Assembly (NCBI GenBank): GCA_030373145.1
Contig: JAUCZK010000001.1
Span: 372,001-436,000 of the forward strand
DNA from: Cyanobium sp. CZS48M
GTDB taxonomy: Bacteria > Cyanobacteriota > Cyanobacteriia > PCC-6307 > Cyanobiaceae
Length of the DNA: 64,000 nucleotides
Reading direction: 5' to 3'
Below the pieces are notes generated by a model, which saw only the letters and a program-made list of their open reading frames with translations, was not told where the DNA came from and did not search any database. Both the position numbers and the translations under genes were made by a program. Positions 19,701 to 28,278 of the stretch are shown one piece after another (position 1 is the first letter of the stretch; each line of letters begins with the position of its first letter).

Positions 19701-19793
19701 GGATGGGTCTGCTCGGGGAACGCCCGAGGAGTCTGCCGGCTTTGCCACTGGAGCTGGGCCCCCCTGGAGCGATCATGGGGGGCTCCAGCCATG

Positions 19794-19816
19794 AAAAAGC
19801 CCCGCCGAAGCGGGGC
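19794..19816 (-). terminator. Rho-independent terminator of psaI-psaL
   Basis: On the minus strand GCCCCGC-TTCG-GCGGGGC forms a seven-base-pair stem with a stable TTCG loop, followed by TTTTT. It lies 62 bases past the psaL stop. Confidence 0.9.
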
Positions 19817-19878
19817 CAGGGCCAACCCAGAGGGTGTGCTTGACGGGTTGTGAGGTTCAGACCGTTCTGGGCTGCGGC

Positions 19879-20370
19879 TCAGCCGCCGCTCCAGCCGCCG
19901 CCGACGAGGTCGACCAGGGGGGAAACCAGAGCTGTGCTGGCCAGGAACCAGGCGAAGGCGGCGCCACCGCAGCCACCCAGCCAGAAACCGCTGGCGAATT
20001 CGGCCCAGCCGGCCTTGGTGAACAGATCAGCGGGGGGATTGTCGATCGTTGCGTCGGGGGGCTGCACGTTGGGGCCGGTGCCGGCGGTGCCGTAGATCGA
20101 CAGGCAGATCGTCAGGATTGTCACCAGGCCGATCGTGGCCAGCAGGCCAGCGGTGGTGGCGTACTCCGTGTGCCGCAGGGGGCCAGTGAGGGCGAAGGGT
20201 CCGTAGAGGAAGAACCCGTGGGCCATTCCCACTTCCAGGCCGCGGCGGTTGGGGGACAGCGCCGGGCGATAAGCGGGCAAAGCGTTCAGGAACGATTTGG
20301 TGAAGTAGCTGCTGTTAATGGGGGTGGCGAGATTGCCGACGGTGGGGTCGGCCACGGGATGCACGGTCAT
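19879..20370 (-). CDS. psaL: Photosystem I reaction center subunit XI
   Basis: PsaL holds the photosystem I trimer (or tetramer) together and binds chlorophyll. From the ATG at 20370 it is 163 residues: [21 protein letters not shown] is the family N-terminus, followed by [26 protein letters not shown] and two to three membrane helices. The much longer open frame to 20919 runs through psaI and is not coding. It follows psaI by 47 bases, giving the psaI-psaL operon, and is closed by a TTCG-loop terminator. Confidence 0.97.
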   Translation of the reverse strand: MTVHPVADPTVGNLATPINSSYFTKSFLNALPAYRPALSPNRRGLEVGMAHGFFLYGPFALTGPLRHTEYATTAGLLATIGLVTILTICLSIYGTAGTGPNVQPPDATIDNPPADLFTKAGWAEFASGFWLGGCGGAAFAWFLASTALVSPLVDLVGGGWSGG

Positions 20371-20417
20371 GGGCGGGCTCGTGGTGGGAACGAAAGGCAG
20401 AAGAACGGGCGAGGCGC

Positions 20418-20534
20418 TCAGTCGCGCGCTTCGATCACGTTGAACAGCAGGGCCATGGCCACGGCAGGGCCGAGGATCCCCACCACGGGGACCAACAACG
20501 AGGGCAGCCAGGCGGCAGCGAATTCTCCAGTCAT
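20418..20534 (-). CDS. psaI: Photosystem I reaction center subunit VIII
   Basis: This encodes 38 residues from the ATG at 20534, starting [19 protein letters not shown] and ending VIEARD: one membrane helix with the PsaI pattern. PsaI sits next to PsaL at the trimer interface. The open frame extends to 20612, but the extra residues do not belong to the family and 38 is the expected size. It is the first gene of psaI-psaL. Upstream on the minus strand, TTTACAGTAT (20570-20561) resembles an HLR1 half-site. Confidence 0.93.
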   Translation of the reverse strand: MTGEFAAAWLPSLLVPVVGILGPAVAMALLFNVIEARD

Positions 20535-20626
20535 GGCGAGGGCCAATACAGCAACCGCCGATACTGTAAAGATCACTGCAGTGCAGGCTTTGTCGGCCTG
20601 CCGTTGCGACATAAAAGTTCAATCCG

Positions 20627-21145
20627 ATGCAGCAGGTCCTCCCCGCCGCCGCGGCGCTCCTGCTGCTGTTCTGGCTGCTGCGGCGCCGCAGCATTCCGCG
20701 TCCCTCCCTCGATGGCGTCAGGGCCATCGCCGTGATCAACCGGGCCCAGCTTGAGCGGGTCGTTCGACCAGTCGCGTCAGCTGCAGCAACCGCTCCAGCC
20801 GCCCCAGCCGCTCCTGAAGCGGCTGGGGCGGCTGGGGTCACCCCCTGGCCGGCAGACCCTGAGCCGGGCGGGCGTCTGGATCCGCACCGGCGCCAACGGC
20901 TGCTCGCCGACCTTCGCACCGCTGCGGCCGGCCGTGAGGACGAGCGGCTGGCGGCACTGGCCGCCTGCCTGGCCTGGGGCGATCGGGCCAGCCTGCCCCT
21001 GCTCAGGCGCGCTCGCTTCGATCCCGACCCCCGCGTGGCGGCCCTGGCGGCCGAGGGAATCGCGGCCTTTCGAGGACGAACGACCCTGCCGGCGGCCTCC
21101 CCTCAGCCCGCTGGGCTGCCGCGCAACGTGGTGCGCACCCGGTAG
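20627..21145 (+). CDS. Hypothetical membrane-anchored protein with HEAT-like repeats
   Basis: The 172-residue protein has an N-terminal hydrophobic segment ([14 protein letters not shown]) followed by basic residues, a low-complexity Ala/Pro linker (about 48-72) and a helical C-terminal part (about 84-150) with paired helices like HEAT repeats ([24 protein letters not shown] and [15 protein letters not shown]). The role is unknown. The linker is encoded by a perfect 18-base-pair inverted repeat (separate entry). Its 3' end overlaps the convergent glycosyltransferase by 43 bases. Confidence 0.6.
   Translation: MQQVLPAAAALLLLFWLLRRRSIPRPSLDGVRAIAVINRAQLERVVRPVASAAATAPAAPAAPEAAGAAGVTPWPADPEPGGRLDPHRRQRLLADLRTAAAGREDERLAALAACLAWGDRASLPLLRRARFDPDPRVAALAAEGIAAFRGRTTLPAASPQPAGLPRNVVRTR
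20795..20835 (+). repeat. Perfect 18-bp inverted repeat inside coding linker
   Basis: The arms at 20795-20812 and 20818-20835 are exact reverse complements with the five-base loop CCTGA, and flanking G-T pairs could extend the stem. It encodes the Ala/Pro linker of the HEAT-like protein and has no T-run after it. Confidence 0.9.
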
Positions 21146-22074
21146 ATGGGTCGGCCCTGGCTCTCGTGATACGTGCGCATCTGCAGCTCCGCCAGCAGCC
21201 CGAAGCAGAACAGCTGGATTCCGGCCACGATCGCCAGCACCGCCACCATCAGCAGGGGGCGGGTGCCCACGTCGGCATTGAAGAGAATCTTCTCCCCCAG
21301 CAGGATCAGGCTCAGCACCAGGCCGATCGCCAGGCAGGCCAGGCCTCCGAAGCCGAACACGTGCATCGGCCGGGTGAGGAAGCGCTTCATGAACCAGACC
21401 GTGAGCAGATCCATCAGCACCCGGAAGGTGCGATCGATGCCGTATTTGCTCTCGCCGAACCGCCGGGGGTGGTGATTCACCTTCACCTCGGTGATGCGCG
21501 CTCCTTCGATGAAGGCCAGCGCCGGCAGGAAGCGGTGCAGCTCGCCGTAGAGGTTCATGTCCGCCACCACCTCGCGGCGGTAGGCCTTGAGGGAGCAGCC
21601 GTAATCGTGCAGGCGCACCCCGGTGACCCGGGCGATCAGGCGATTGGCGATCTTGGAGGGAAGCAGGCGCTTGATGGCCGCATCCTGGCGCTGGTGACGC
21701 CAGCCGCTCACCAGGTCGTAGCCCTGCTCAAGCCGGTCCAGCAGCAGGGGAATGTCGGCGGGATCGTTCTGGAGGTCGCCATCGAGGGTGACGATCACGG
21801 CCCCGTGGCTGGCATCAAAACCGGCGGCCATCGCCGCGGTCTGGCCGTAGTTGCGCCGCAGCAGCACCGCCACCAGCTCTGGTGTCGCTGCGGCCAGCTC
21901 CCCCAGTCGGGCGGCGGTGCCGTCGCTGGAGCCGTCGTCCACCAGCACCAGCTCGAAGCGGCGGCCCAGGGGCCTGAGGCTGGCGAGCACCTGCTCCACC
22001 AGCGGACCGACGCTCTCCTCCTCGTTGAACAGGGGAATCACGACCGAGAGCTCTGGGCCGTGCGACGCGGTCAT
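21103..22074 (-). CDS. Family 2 glycosyltransferase with C-terminal membrane helices
   Basis: The family resembles bacterial GtrB / dolichol-phosphate mannosyltransferase-like enzymes, which move sugar from a nucleotide donor to a lipid-phosphate carrier. From the ATG at 22074 it is 323 residues (22101 gives nine more). The GT-A fold is visible: ELSVVIPLFNEEESV, LVLVDDGSSDGT, VIVTLDGDLQNDPADI (the DxD-like metal site). Two hydrophobic helices (about 225-300) follow. The next genes are envelope-related (NlpC/P60, serine hydrolase, Alr), consistent with a role in cell-surface glycans. Confidence 0.88.
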   Translation of the reverse strand: MTASHGPELSVVIPLFNEEESVGPLVEQVLASLRPLGRRFELVLVDDGSSDGTAARLGELAAATPELVAVLLRRNYGQTAAMAAGFDASHGAVIVTLDGDLQNDPADIPLLLDRLEQGYDLVSGWRHQRQDAAIKRLLPSKIANRLIARVTGVRLHDYGCSLKAYRREVVADMNLYGELHRFLPALAFIEGARITEVKVNHHPRRFGESKYGIDRTFRVLMDLLTVWFMKRFLTRPMHVFGFGGLACLAIGLVLSLILLGEKILFNADVGTRPLLMVAVLAIVAGIQLFCFGLLAELQMRTYHESQGRPIYRVRTTLRGSPAG

Positions 22075-22137
22075 GGCGGCGGGGCTGCATCGATGCTGCA
22101 ACCTACGGGAGCCCGGGCTCGGGCCCGGCTGGCGCCG

Positions 22138-22869
22138 TCAGGTCAGGGTTGTTCCGTCATGGCAACGGTGCACCCGTCCGGCGCCGCGCAGTTCACCGCG
22201 GTAGTGGCATGACACGGGGTGGTCGGCCTCGGGGCTGAGCTGGTCGATGCCGAGGCCATCACGGCCATGCTCTCGGCCGGAGCTGTGCAGGTAGCGGCCG
22301 CCGCCCAGGTACAGCCCCACATGGCTGCAGCGCTGGGGGCGACCGAAGAAGATCAGATCCCCCGGCCGCAGCAGCGCGAAAACCCCCGGCCGCGCCGCCA
22401 CCGGCTGACAGAAGCGCTCCTGCTGGTAGGCGTCACGGGGGATCCAGATCCCGGCGCTGGCGAAGGCGCTCTGCACAAAGCCCGAGCAGTCGTAGTCGGG
22501 GCCGAGGCTGCCGCCCCAGAGGTAATGGTTGGGCTGCTGCCGGGCCCGCTCGCCAAAGGCCAGCACCTGCGGCAGGAGCTTGTGGATGCGGCTCGCCCCC
22601 ACGGGCAGGGGGCGGCTGGGCGGGGCGGGGATGGCCCGCTCCAGCAGCTCGCTGATCTCCAGCCAGCAGGGGTAGCCATCCTCCAGCAGGCGGACCCGCA
22701 GCCGGCTGCCCTGGCGCTGGTCGAGCAGTTGCAGCCCGCGGCCACGGCGGGCCTGGGTGGCCAGCCCCGGACCGCTGGAGCGGGCGTGACCGTTGATGTC
22801 GGCGATCAGGCGCCAGCAGCGGCCCGGCGCCAGCCCATCGGCGCTCATCCCGCTTCCTACGCTCTCCAT
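22138..22869 (-). CDS. NlpC/P60 family cysteine peptidase (peptidoglycan hydrolase)
   Basis: The 243-residue protein (236 if the ATG at 22848 is used) carries a C-terminal NlpC/P60 domain (about 115-225). The catalytic Cys lies in DYDCSGFVQSAF, the His in CSHVGLYLGGG, and a third polar site follows at YLHSSG. The N-terminal half (ARRGRGLQLLDQRQGSRLRVRLLEDGYPCWLE) looks like a bacterial SH3-like binding module. Such enzymes cut D-glutamyl-diamino acid bonds in peptidoglycan. No signal peptide is evident. It is divergent from the serine hydrolase over 17 bases. Confidence 0.88.
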   Translation of the reverse strand: MESVGSGMSADGLAPGRCWRLIADINGHARSSGPGLATQARRGRGLQLLDQRQGSRLRVRLLEDGYPCWLEISELLERAIPAPPSRPLPVGASRIHKLLPQVLAFGERARQQPNHYLWGGSLGPDYDCSGFVQSAFASAGIWIPRDAYQQERFCQPVAARPGVFALLRPGDLIFFGRPQRCSHVGLYLGGGRYLHSSGREHGRDGLGIDQLSPEADHPVSCHYRGELRGAGRVHRCHDGTTLT

Positions 22870-22886
22870 GGCAAACGGCGGTACCG

Positions 22887-23819
22887 ATGGCGTTCTACAG
22901 CCCCGATGCGGCGATGGGAGCGATGCTCGAGGATCAGCTTCGGGCCCTGGAGCTCCAGGGGCGCCCCGGCCTTGGCTCCCAGGTCTCGATCACCTGGTTG
23001 CGTTACCCCCGCAGCCTGATCGGTGCGGCAGAGGCCAGTGAATCGCCCAGGGATTGGCCGGAGCCAGTGGCGGGGGCCGCCTGGGCCGGCTCCAGGCCCC
23101 GCTATCCGGCCAGTGTGGTCAAGCTGTTCTATCTGGCGGCCACCGAAGCCTGGCTGCAGCGCCAGTTGCTCGAAGACGGCGCCGAGCTGCGCCGGGCGAT
23201 GGCCGACATGATCCGCGACTCCAGCAACGACGCCACCGCCGTGCTGGTGGACTGGCTCACGGGCACCACCAGTGGCCCCGACTTGCCCGAGCGGCCGCTG
23301 CTGGCCTGGATCGAGGGCCGTCAACTGGTGAACCAGTGGTATGCCGCCCTGGGCTGGAGCGAGTTCGAGGGCTGCAACGTCTGCCAGAAAACCTGGGGGG
23401 ATGGCCCCTACGGACGGGAGCGGCAGTTCTACGGGCCAAAGCTGGAGAACCGCAACCGGCTCAGCACCGATGCCACTGCCCGGTTGCTGCACGGGATCAT
23501 GGCCGGCGCTCTGGTGTCGCCGCCCGCCTGTGCCCGCATGCGCGAGCTGCTGAGCCGCTCCCTCGATTCCGAGCTGCGGGCCGCGGATCCGGAGAACCAG
23601 GTGGATGGGTTCATCGGCGCTGGCCTGCCCGCCGCGGCCCGGATGTGGAGCAAGGCCGGCTGGATGAGCCAGGCCCGCCACGACGCGGCCTATGTGGAGA
23701 TCCCAGACCGTGCGCCCTTCCTGCTGGTGATCTTCAGCGAAGGAGCCGAGCGTGCCGCTGATGAGCAACTGCTGCCCGAACTGAGCCGGCGGCTCAGCGG
23801 CGCCAGTGAGGCGAGCTGA
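22887..23819 (+). CDS. Class A beta-lactamase-like serine hydrolase
   Basis: The 310-residue protein has the penicillin-recognising serine hydrolase layout: SxxK at residues 76-79 (SVVK), an SxN-like DSSND at about 111-115, and a KTG-like motif altered to SKAGW near 275. It could be a D,D-peptidase acting on peptidoglycan or a beta-lactamase relative. No classical signal peptide is visible, which is odd for a wall enzyme. It sits back-to-back with an NlpC/P60 hydrolase and near alr, giving a peptidoglycan context. Resistance to drugs cannot be inferred. Confidence 0.8.
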   Translation: MAFYSPDAAMGAMLEDQLRALELQGRPGLGSQVSITWLRYPRSLIGAAEASESPRDWPEPVAGAAWAGSRPRYPASVVKLFYLAATEAWLQRQLLEDGAELRRAMADMIRDSSNDATAVLVDWLTGTTSGPDLPERPLLAWIEGRQLVNQWYAALGWSEFEGCNVCQKTWGDGPYGRERQFYGPKLENRNRLSTDATARLLHGIMAGALVSPPACARMRELLSRSLDSELRAADPENQVDGFIGAGLPAAARMWSKAGWMSQARHDAAYVEIPDRAPFLLVIFSEGAERAADEQLLPELSRRLSGASEAS

Positions 23820-23850
23820 GGAGCCGCGCTCTGGAGCCAGGGTCTTGGAA

Positions 23851-23939
23851 CGGAGAGGGAGGGATTCGAACCCTCGACAGAAGTTGCCTCCTGTAACTCC
23901 TTAGCAGGGAGCCGCTTTCAACCACTCAGCCACCTCTCC
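23851..23939 (-). tRNA. tRNA-Ser (GCT)
   Basis: An 89-base class II tRNA: acceptor GGAGAGG pairs with CCTCTCC with discriminator G, the anticodon loop CTGCTAA gives GCT, a long variable arm is present, and the T arm contains GGGTTCGAATCCC. No CCA is encoded. It lies between the serine hydrolase and alr. Confidence 0.95.
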
Positions 23940-23957
23940 AGGGGCGATGAGAGCTTA

Positions 23958-25178
23958 TCAGCGATCGCGCTCCCCTTCGCCGAGACTGAGGCGGGGCAGG
24001 CGGTGCTTGAAGCCGCAGAGGATTTCCCAGGGGATGGTGCCACTGGCCTGAGCCCAGTCCTGGGGACCGATGCGCTCGCCGTCGTCGTCGCCCAGCAGGG
24101 TGACCACCGAGCCCACCTCCAGCTCGGGAGCTTCGGTGGCATCGACCAGGAACTGATCCATCGTGATCGCCCCCACCTGGGCCAGCCGGCGTCCCGCGAA
24201 GAGCACCTCCAGCTGGTTGCTGAGCAGCCTGGGCACCCCATCGGCGTAGCCGATCGTGACCACCGCCAGCCGACTCGGGCGCCGGGTGGTGTAGCGGTGG
24301 CCGTAGCTCACCCCCACCCCGGCCGGCACCTCGCGGATCAGGCAGACCCTCGCCCGCACGCTCATGGCGGGCCGCAGCGGCACCGTCTGGCTGAGGTGTT
24401 CGGCGGGCGCCTGGCCGTAGAGCGCCAGGCCCACCCGCACCAGGTCGTAATGGAGCTGGCGGCACCGCAGGGTGCCGGCGGAATTGGCCAGATGGCGCAC
24501 GCCGGTGGCCAGCCCCAGCTCGCCGGCGCCGCGCAGCACACTCTCAAAACGCTTTTGCTGGAGAGCGGTCAGCCCCCCCCCTCCCGGGTCGGGAGCATCG
24601 GCATCGGCCAGGTGGGAGTAGATCCCCGCCAGCCGCACCGCATCAAGGCCCAGCAGCGCCTGCAGCAGCCTCACCCCATCGCCCCAGTCCACCCCCAGCC
24701 GGGCCATGCCGGTGTCGAGCTTGAGGTGCAGGGCCATGGAGCGGCCGCTGCCACTGGCCAGGTTCTGGCAGAGCAGGGCCTCGCGCATGCCGCTGATGGT
24801 GGGCATGAGCTCCCACTCCAGGCAGCTGCGCAGTTCATCCGGCTGGATCAGGTTCCCCATCACCAGCACCGGCGCCACCAGGCCTGCCTGACGCAACTCG
24901 ATGCCTTCCTGCAGGGTGGCGACCCCCAGGGAGGTGGCGCCGCCAGAGAGTGCAGCGCGAGCCACCGGGGCGGCGCCGTGGCCGTAGCCATCGGCCTTGA
25001 CCACCGCCATCAGCGACGAACCCGGAGCCAGCCAGCGGCCCAGGGCCCTGGCGTTGTGCGCGATGGCGGCCTCATCCACCTCTACCCAGGCCCGCTGGCG
25101 CGGATGCAGACCGGGTGCCGCCAACCGCTGGGGATCCTCAACAGAGCGTTGGGGGATGGGCTGGGGCATCGGTGCCAT
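23958..25178 (-). CDS. alr: Alanine racemase
   Basis: Alr is a PLP enzyme that makes D-alanine for peptidoglycan. From the ATG at 25178 it is 406 residues; a GTG at 25205 adds nine and an ATG at 25169 removes three. The PLP lysine is in MAVVKADGYGHGA and the second catalytic region is in GVSYGHRYTTRRPSRLAVVTIGYADGVPRLLSN. MDQFLVDAT is also typical. It is a single-copy-style biosynthetic enzyme placed at the end of the envelope cluster. tRNA-Ser follows its stop on the same strand. Confidence 0.95.
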   Translation of the reverse strand: MAPMPQPIPQRSVEDPQRLAAPGLHPRQRAWVEVDEAAIAHNARALGRWLAPGSSLMAVVKADGYGHGAAPVARAALSGGATSLGVATLQEGIELRQAGLVAPVLVMGNLIQPDELRSCLEWELMPTISGMREALLCQNLASGSGRSMALHLKLDTGMARLGVDWGDGVRLLQALLGLDAVRLAGIYSHLADADAPDPGGGGLTALQQKRFESVLRGAGELGLATGVRHLANSAGTLRCRQLHYDLVRVGLALYGQAPAEHLSQTVPLRPAMSVRARVCLIREVPAGVGVSYGHRYTTRRPSRLAVVTIGYADGVPRLLSNQLEVLFAGRRLAQVGAITMDQFLVDATEAPELEVGSVVTLLGDDDGERIGPQDWAQASGTIPWEILCGFKHRLPRLSLGEGERDR

Positions 25179-25305
25179 TTCAGGCGGACAGCGCGGCAGG
25201 GGCACTCTGATGTGAACCGTGAGTCCAATCTCATGCCTGATGGTTCAGACCCATTAGCATGTCGGCCATCTGGGGATCTGGCACCCCTTTCGTGGACCAT
25301 GCGCC

Positions 25306-25803
25306 GTGAGCCAGGTTCTGGTCCTGAATGCGTCCTATGAGCCTTTGAACATCACCAGCTGGCGTCGGGCCACGGTGATGCTGCTCAAGGGCAAGGCCGA
25401 GGGTCTCGAGCACGACCCGAAGCATCCCATCCGTGGCGAGATGCTGCTGCCGTCGGTGATCCGCCTGCGCCAGTTCGTGCGTGTGCCCTTCAAGCAGCTG
25501 CCTCTGACCCGCCGGAACGTGTTCCAGCGCGACAGCCACAGCTGCCAGTACTGCGGCTATCAGGGAGAGCAACTCTCGATCGACCACGTGATCCCCCGCA
25601 GCCGCGGCGGGACCGACACCTGGGAGAACGTCACCACCGCCTGCCTGCGCTGCAATGTACGCAAGGGCAGCCGCACCCCCCGGGAAGCGGCCATGCCCCT
25701 GGCCCGGGTGCCGCGGCGGCCGGTGAGCACCCTCTACTTCGAGGCCACCCGCCACATCCGCTCCGGTCGCCAGGAGTGGGCCAAGTACGTGATCGGGGCC
25801 TAG
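25306..25803 (+). CDS. HNH endonuclease domain protein
   Basis: This encodes 165 residues from a GTG at 25306 (MSQVLVLNASYEPLNITSW). The central HNH domain shows zinc-type Cys pairs (CQYCGY and CLRCN) around the ββα-metal core LSIDHVIPRSRGGTDTWENV. This short protein is nearly universal in cyanobacteria and its role is unknown; an RNA- or DNA-processing function is possible. It is not linked to a restriction or defence gene here. It is convergent with prfA, with nine bases between the stops. Confidence 0.88.
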   Translation: MSQVLVLNASYEPLNITSWRRATVMLLKGKAEGLEHDPKHPIRGEMLLPSVIRLRQFVRVPFKQLPLTRRNVFQRDSHSCQYCGYQGEQLSIDHVIPRSRGGTDTWENVTTACLRCNVRKGSRTPREAAMPLARVPRRPVSTLYFEATRHIRSGRQEWAKYVIGA

Positions 25804-25812
25804 GGTCTCGGC

Positions 25813-26910
25813 CTAGGACACGCCCTCGGCCACCAACTGCTCCATCAGGGCCCTCTGTTCCGCCGCCACGCAGGCGCCAATCACTTCGGCCAGCTGTCCC
25901 TGCAGCACCGGCTCCAGGGCGAAGTTGCGCCCCAGCCGGTGGTCGGTGACCCGGTTGTCCTTGGCGTTGTAGGTGCGGATCTTCTCGCTGCGCTCACCGC
26001 TGCCCACCTGGGCACGGCGGGCGGAACTCTCGGCGGCGGCGGCCTCCGCCAGCTGCCGCTCCAGCAGCTTGGCCCGCAGGATTTCTAGGGCCCGCTCCCG
26101 GTTCTGCAGCTGCGAGCGTTCCTGGGTACAGAACACCCGGATACCCGTTGGTTTGTGCAGCAGATCCACCGCCGTTTCCACCTTGTTGACGTTCTGCCCA
26201 CCGGCGCCGCCGGAGCGGGCCGTGCTGATGTCGAGATCAGCGGGATCGAGCTGGACCTCCACCGGATCGGCCTCGGGCATCACCGCCACCGTGGCGGTGG
26301 AGGTGTGCACCCGGCCCTGGGACTCGGTGGCGGGCACCCGCTGGATCCGGTGCACGCCGGCCTCGTACTTGAGCTGGCTGTAGACGCCATCGCCGCGGAT
26401 GGCCAGGATCAGCTCCTTGAAGCCTCCCAGGTCGGATTCCGAGGCGCTCAGGGGCTGCACGCTCCAGCCCACGCTCTGGGCGAAGCGTTCGTACATCCGG
26501 GCCAGATCGCCTGCCCAGAGAGCTGCTTCATCGCCGCCGGTGCCGGCGCGAATCTCCAGCATCACGCTGCGTTCATCGCGGGGATCACTGGGGAGCAGGG
26601 CGAGGGTGAGTTGCTGCTCGAGCGCGTCAACCTGGCCCGAGAGCTGCCTGAGTTCCTCCTGGATCAGGGCCTCCATCTCCAGATCACCCTTGCTCTGGCG
26701 AGCCAGTTGCTGGGCGTCCTGCCGCTGCCGCTCCAGGTTCTGCCAGTGGCTGAGCCCCGTGGACAACGGCTCCAGCCGGGCCCGCTCCTTGGAGAGGCGA
26801 CGCAATTCGCTGGGGTCGGCCGCCACAGCGGGATCGGCCAGCTGCCGTTCGAGCATGTGGAATGTGCGATCGGCGGCTTCGAGGCGCTCACGCAGCAGGG
26901 CTGGATCCAT
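25813..26910 (-). CDS. prfA: Peptide chain release factor 1
   Basis: RF1 recognises UAA and UAG and triggers peptide release. The 365-residue protein has the GGQ catalytic loop ([15 protein letters not shown]) and the codon-reading region nearby ([23 protein letters not shown]), and ends normally. It is the last gene of the ribosomal superoperon order but lies 72 bases beyond rpmE, past a terminator-like hairpin, so it may have partly independent expression. Confidence 0.97.
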   Translation of the reverse strand: MDPALLRERLEAADRTFHMLERQLADPAVAADPSELRRLSKERARLEPLSTGLSHWQNLERQRQDAQQLARQSKGDLEMEALIQEELRQLSGQVDALEQQLTLALLPSDPRDERSVMLEIRAGTGGDEAALWAGDLARMYERFAQSVGWSVQPLSASESDLGGFKELILAIRGDGVYSQLKYEAGVHRIQRVPATESQGRVHTSTATVAVMPEADPVEVQLDPADLDISTARSGGAGGQNVNKVETAVDLLHKPTGIRVFCTQERSQLQNRERALEILRAKLLERQLAEAAAAESSARRAQVGSGERSEKIRTYNAKDNRVTDHRLGRNFALEPVLQGQLAEVIGACVAAEQRALMEQLVAEGVS

Positions 26911-26929
26911 GGGGGCGGAAGAGCAGACA

Positions 26930-26960
26930 GCACAAAGCCGGACACCCGTGGGCGTCCGGC
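26930..26960 (-). terminator. Probable terminator after rpmE
   Basis: On the minus strand GCCGGAC and GTCCGGC pair around a GC-rich interior (26937-26960), followed by TTTGTG. The T-run is short, so termination before prfA may be partial. Confidence 0.6.
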
Positions 26961-26982
26961 CTGAGGAACAAAGCAGAGGAGA

Positions 26983-27276
26983 TCAGGCCTGGGCCTGAAC
27001 TTCGGTGCTGGTCTCTTCGCTGCTGGCCTCAGCGCTGGGCTTGGTGGTGGCACTGTCGGCCGTTCCCATGCTGCCCATGCCGTACTTGCGCATGAAGCGA
27101 TCCACACGGCCCTCGGTGTCGAGGATCTTCTGGGTACCGGTGTAGAAGGGGTGGTTGCCACTCCACACGTCCACGTGCAGTTCGGGCTGGGTGGAGCCGG
27201 TGGTCATCACCACCTCTCCGTTGCAGATCACCTTGGCTTCGGGATACCAGGTGGGATGGATGTCGGCCTTGGGCAT
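26983..27276 (-). CDS. rpmE: 50S ribosomal protein L31
   Basis: L31 bridges the two subunits at the central protuberance. The 97-residue protein has the HPFYTGTQKILDTEGRVDRF core. Of the zinc-binding cysteines of the C+ form only one remains (VICNG), and the later CxxC is replaced (WSGN), so it is a zinc-independent type. The C-terminal 28 residues are an acidic Ser/Thr/Glu-rich tail (about 70-97) that is longer than in most bacteria. It follows rpsI by 32 bases. Confidence 0.95.
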   Translation of the reverse strand: MPKADIHPTWYPEAKVICNGEVVMTTGSTQPELHVDVWSGNHPFYTGTQKILDTEGRVDRFMRKYGMGSMGTADSATTKPSAEASSEETSTEVQAQA

Positions 27277-27308
27277 GGCTGGAATGGGCTGAATACGGAG
27301 GGTAAGGA

Positions 27309-27716
27309 TCAGCGCTTGGAGAACTGGGGCGCTTTACGGGCTTTCTTGAGGCCGTACTTGCGACGTTCCTTGGCCCGGGGATCACGGCTGAGGTGGCCTT
27401 CGGTCTTGAGTGGCTTGCGGTTGTCCGGCGACAGCTCACAGAGGGCGCGGGCCGCACCCTGCTTGATGGCATCCGCCTGACCGGTGAGACCGCCGCCTTT
27501 GACGTTCACCAGCAGGTCGTACTCGGCGGAGAGCCCCAGGGTGTCAAGGGGTGCCTTCACCGCGCTCAGGTAGCTGGGGTTGTAGTTGAGGTAGTTGTCG
27601 CCGGGGCGGCCATTGATGGTGATCGAGCCGGTGCCGGGAACGACACGCACACGGGCGACGGCCGTTTTACGGCGACCTGTTCCCCAGTAGACGACGCGGT
27701 TGGAAGCGGTGCTCAT
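27309..27716 (-). CDS. rpsI: 30S ribosomal protein S9
   Basis: S9 sits in the head of the small subunit and its C-terminal tail reaches the P-site tRNA. The 135-residue protein has [19 protein letters not shown] at the N-terminus and the basic end [18 protein letters not shown], as expected. Its ATG overlaps the rplM stop (ATGA), so the two are coupled, as in most bacteria. Confidence 0.97.
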   Translation of the reverse strand: MSTASNRVVYWGTGRRKTAVARVRVVPGTGSITINGRPGDNYLNYNPSYLSAVKAPLDTLGLSAEYDLLVNVKGGGLTGQADAIKQGAARALCELSPDNRKPLKTEGHLSRDPRAKERRKYGLKKARKAPQFSKR

Positions 27717-28165
27717 TGTGCGGAGGCGGAAGGATCGAGGGCCAGAACCTGGGGTTGCTGGGCGGTGTGGGGATGCTCGGCACCCTTGTACACCTTCAGC
27801 TTGCGGAACAACTGACGGCCGAGGGCGTTGTGGGGAAGCATGCCTTTGATCGCCTTCTCGACGATCCGCTCGGGCAGGCGAGCCTGCAGGGCCTCGAAGG
27901 TTTCCGTCTTCATGCCACCGGGCCGGCCGGAGTGACGGCGGTAGATCTTCTGGCTGGCCTTGTTGCCGCTGATGCGGATCTTGTCGGCGTTGATGATGAC
28001 CACAAAGTCACCGGTGTCCAGATGGGGCGTGAAGGTGGGCTTGTTCTTGCCCCGCAGCACACTGGCCACCTCGCTGGCCAGGCGGCCGAGGGTCTGATTC
28101 TCGGCGTCCACCAGAAACCACTGGCGGTCGAGGGAATCGAGGGAGGGAACGGAGGTCTTGTTCAT
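27713..28165 (-). CDS. rplM: 50S ribosomal protein L13
   Basis: L13 is an early assembly protein of the large subunit. From the ATG at 28165 ([22 protein letters not shown]) it is 150 residues, with the family segments [18 protein letters not shown] and [11 protein letters not shown] longer frame to 28342 would extend into truA and is rejected. It lies 113 bases after truA and overlaps rpsI by four bases. Confidence 0.97.
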   Translation of the reverse strand: MNKTSVPSLDSLDRQWFLVDAENQTLGRLASEVASVLRGKNKPTFTPHLDTGDFVVIINADKIRISGNKASQKIYRRHSGRPGGMKTETFEALQARLPERIVEKAIKGMLPHNALGRQLFRKLKVYKGAEHPHTAQQPQVLALDPSASAQ

Positions 28166-28278
28166 CGCACCGGCGGGCCGGATCGGAGTAAGGCACCATC
28201 CCGGAGGATGGGGCTGGACATGGGGCGGAGAGCCGCGTCGTTGGGAGACCCCAATGGCACGGCGCGCAATCCCTGAGC

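Noticed and set aside
19764-19788. CTGGAGC/GCTCCAG inverted repeat upstream of the RND gene
   Set aside because: Only seven base pairs with a wide loop and no T-run; composition alone can explain it.
18030-19853. 607-codon plus-strand frame opposite the RND gene
   Set aside because: Its translation is His/Gln-rich low complexity, typical of an antisense shadow; the RND protein is unambiguous.
20371-20919. Long N-terminal extension of PsaL
   Set aside because: It crosses psaI and its promoter; the family N-terminus begins at 20370.
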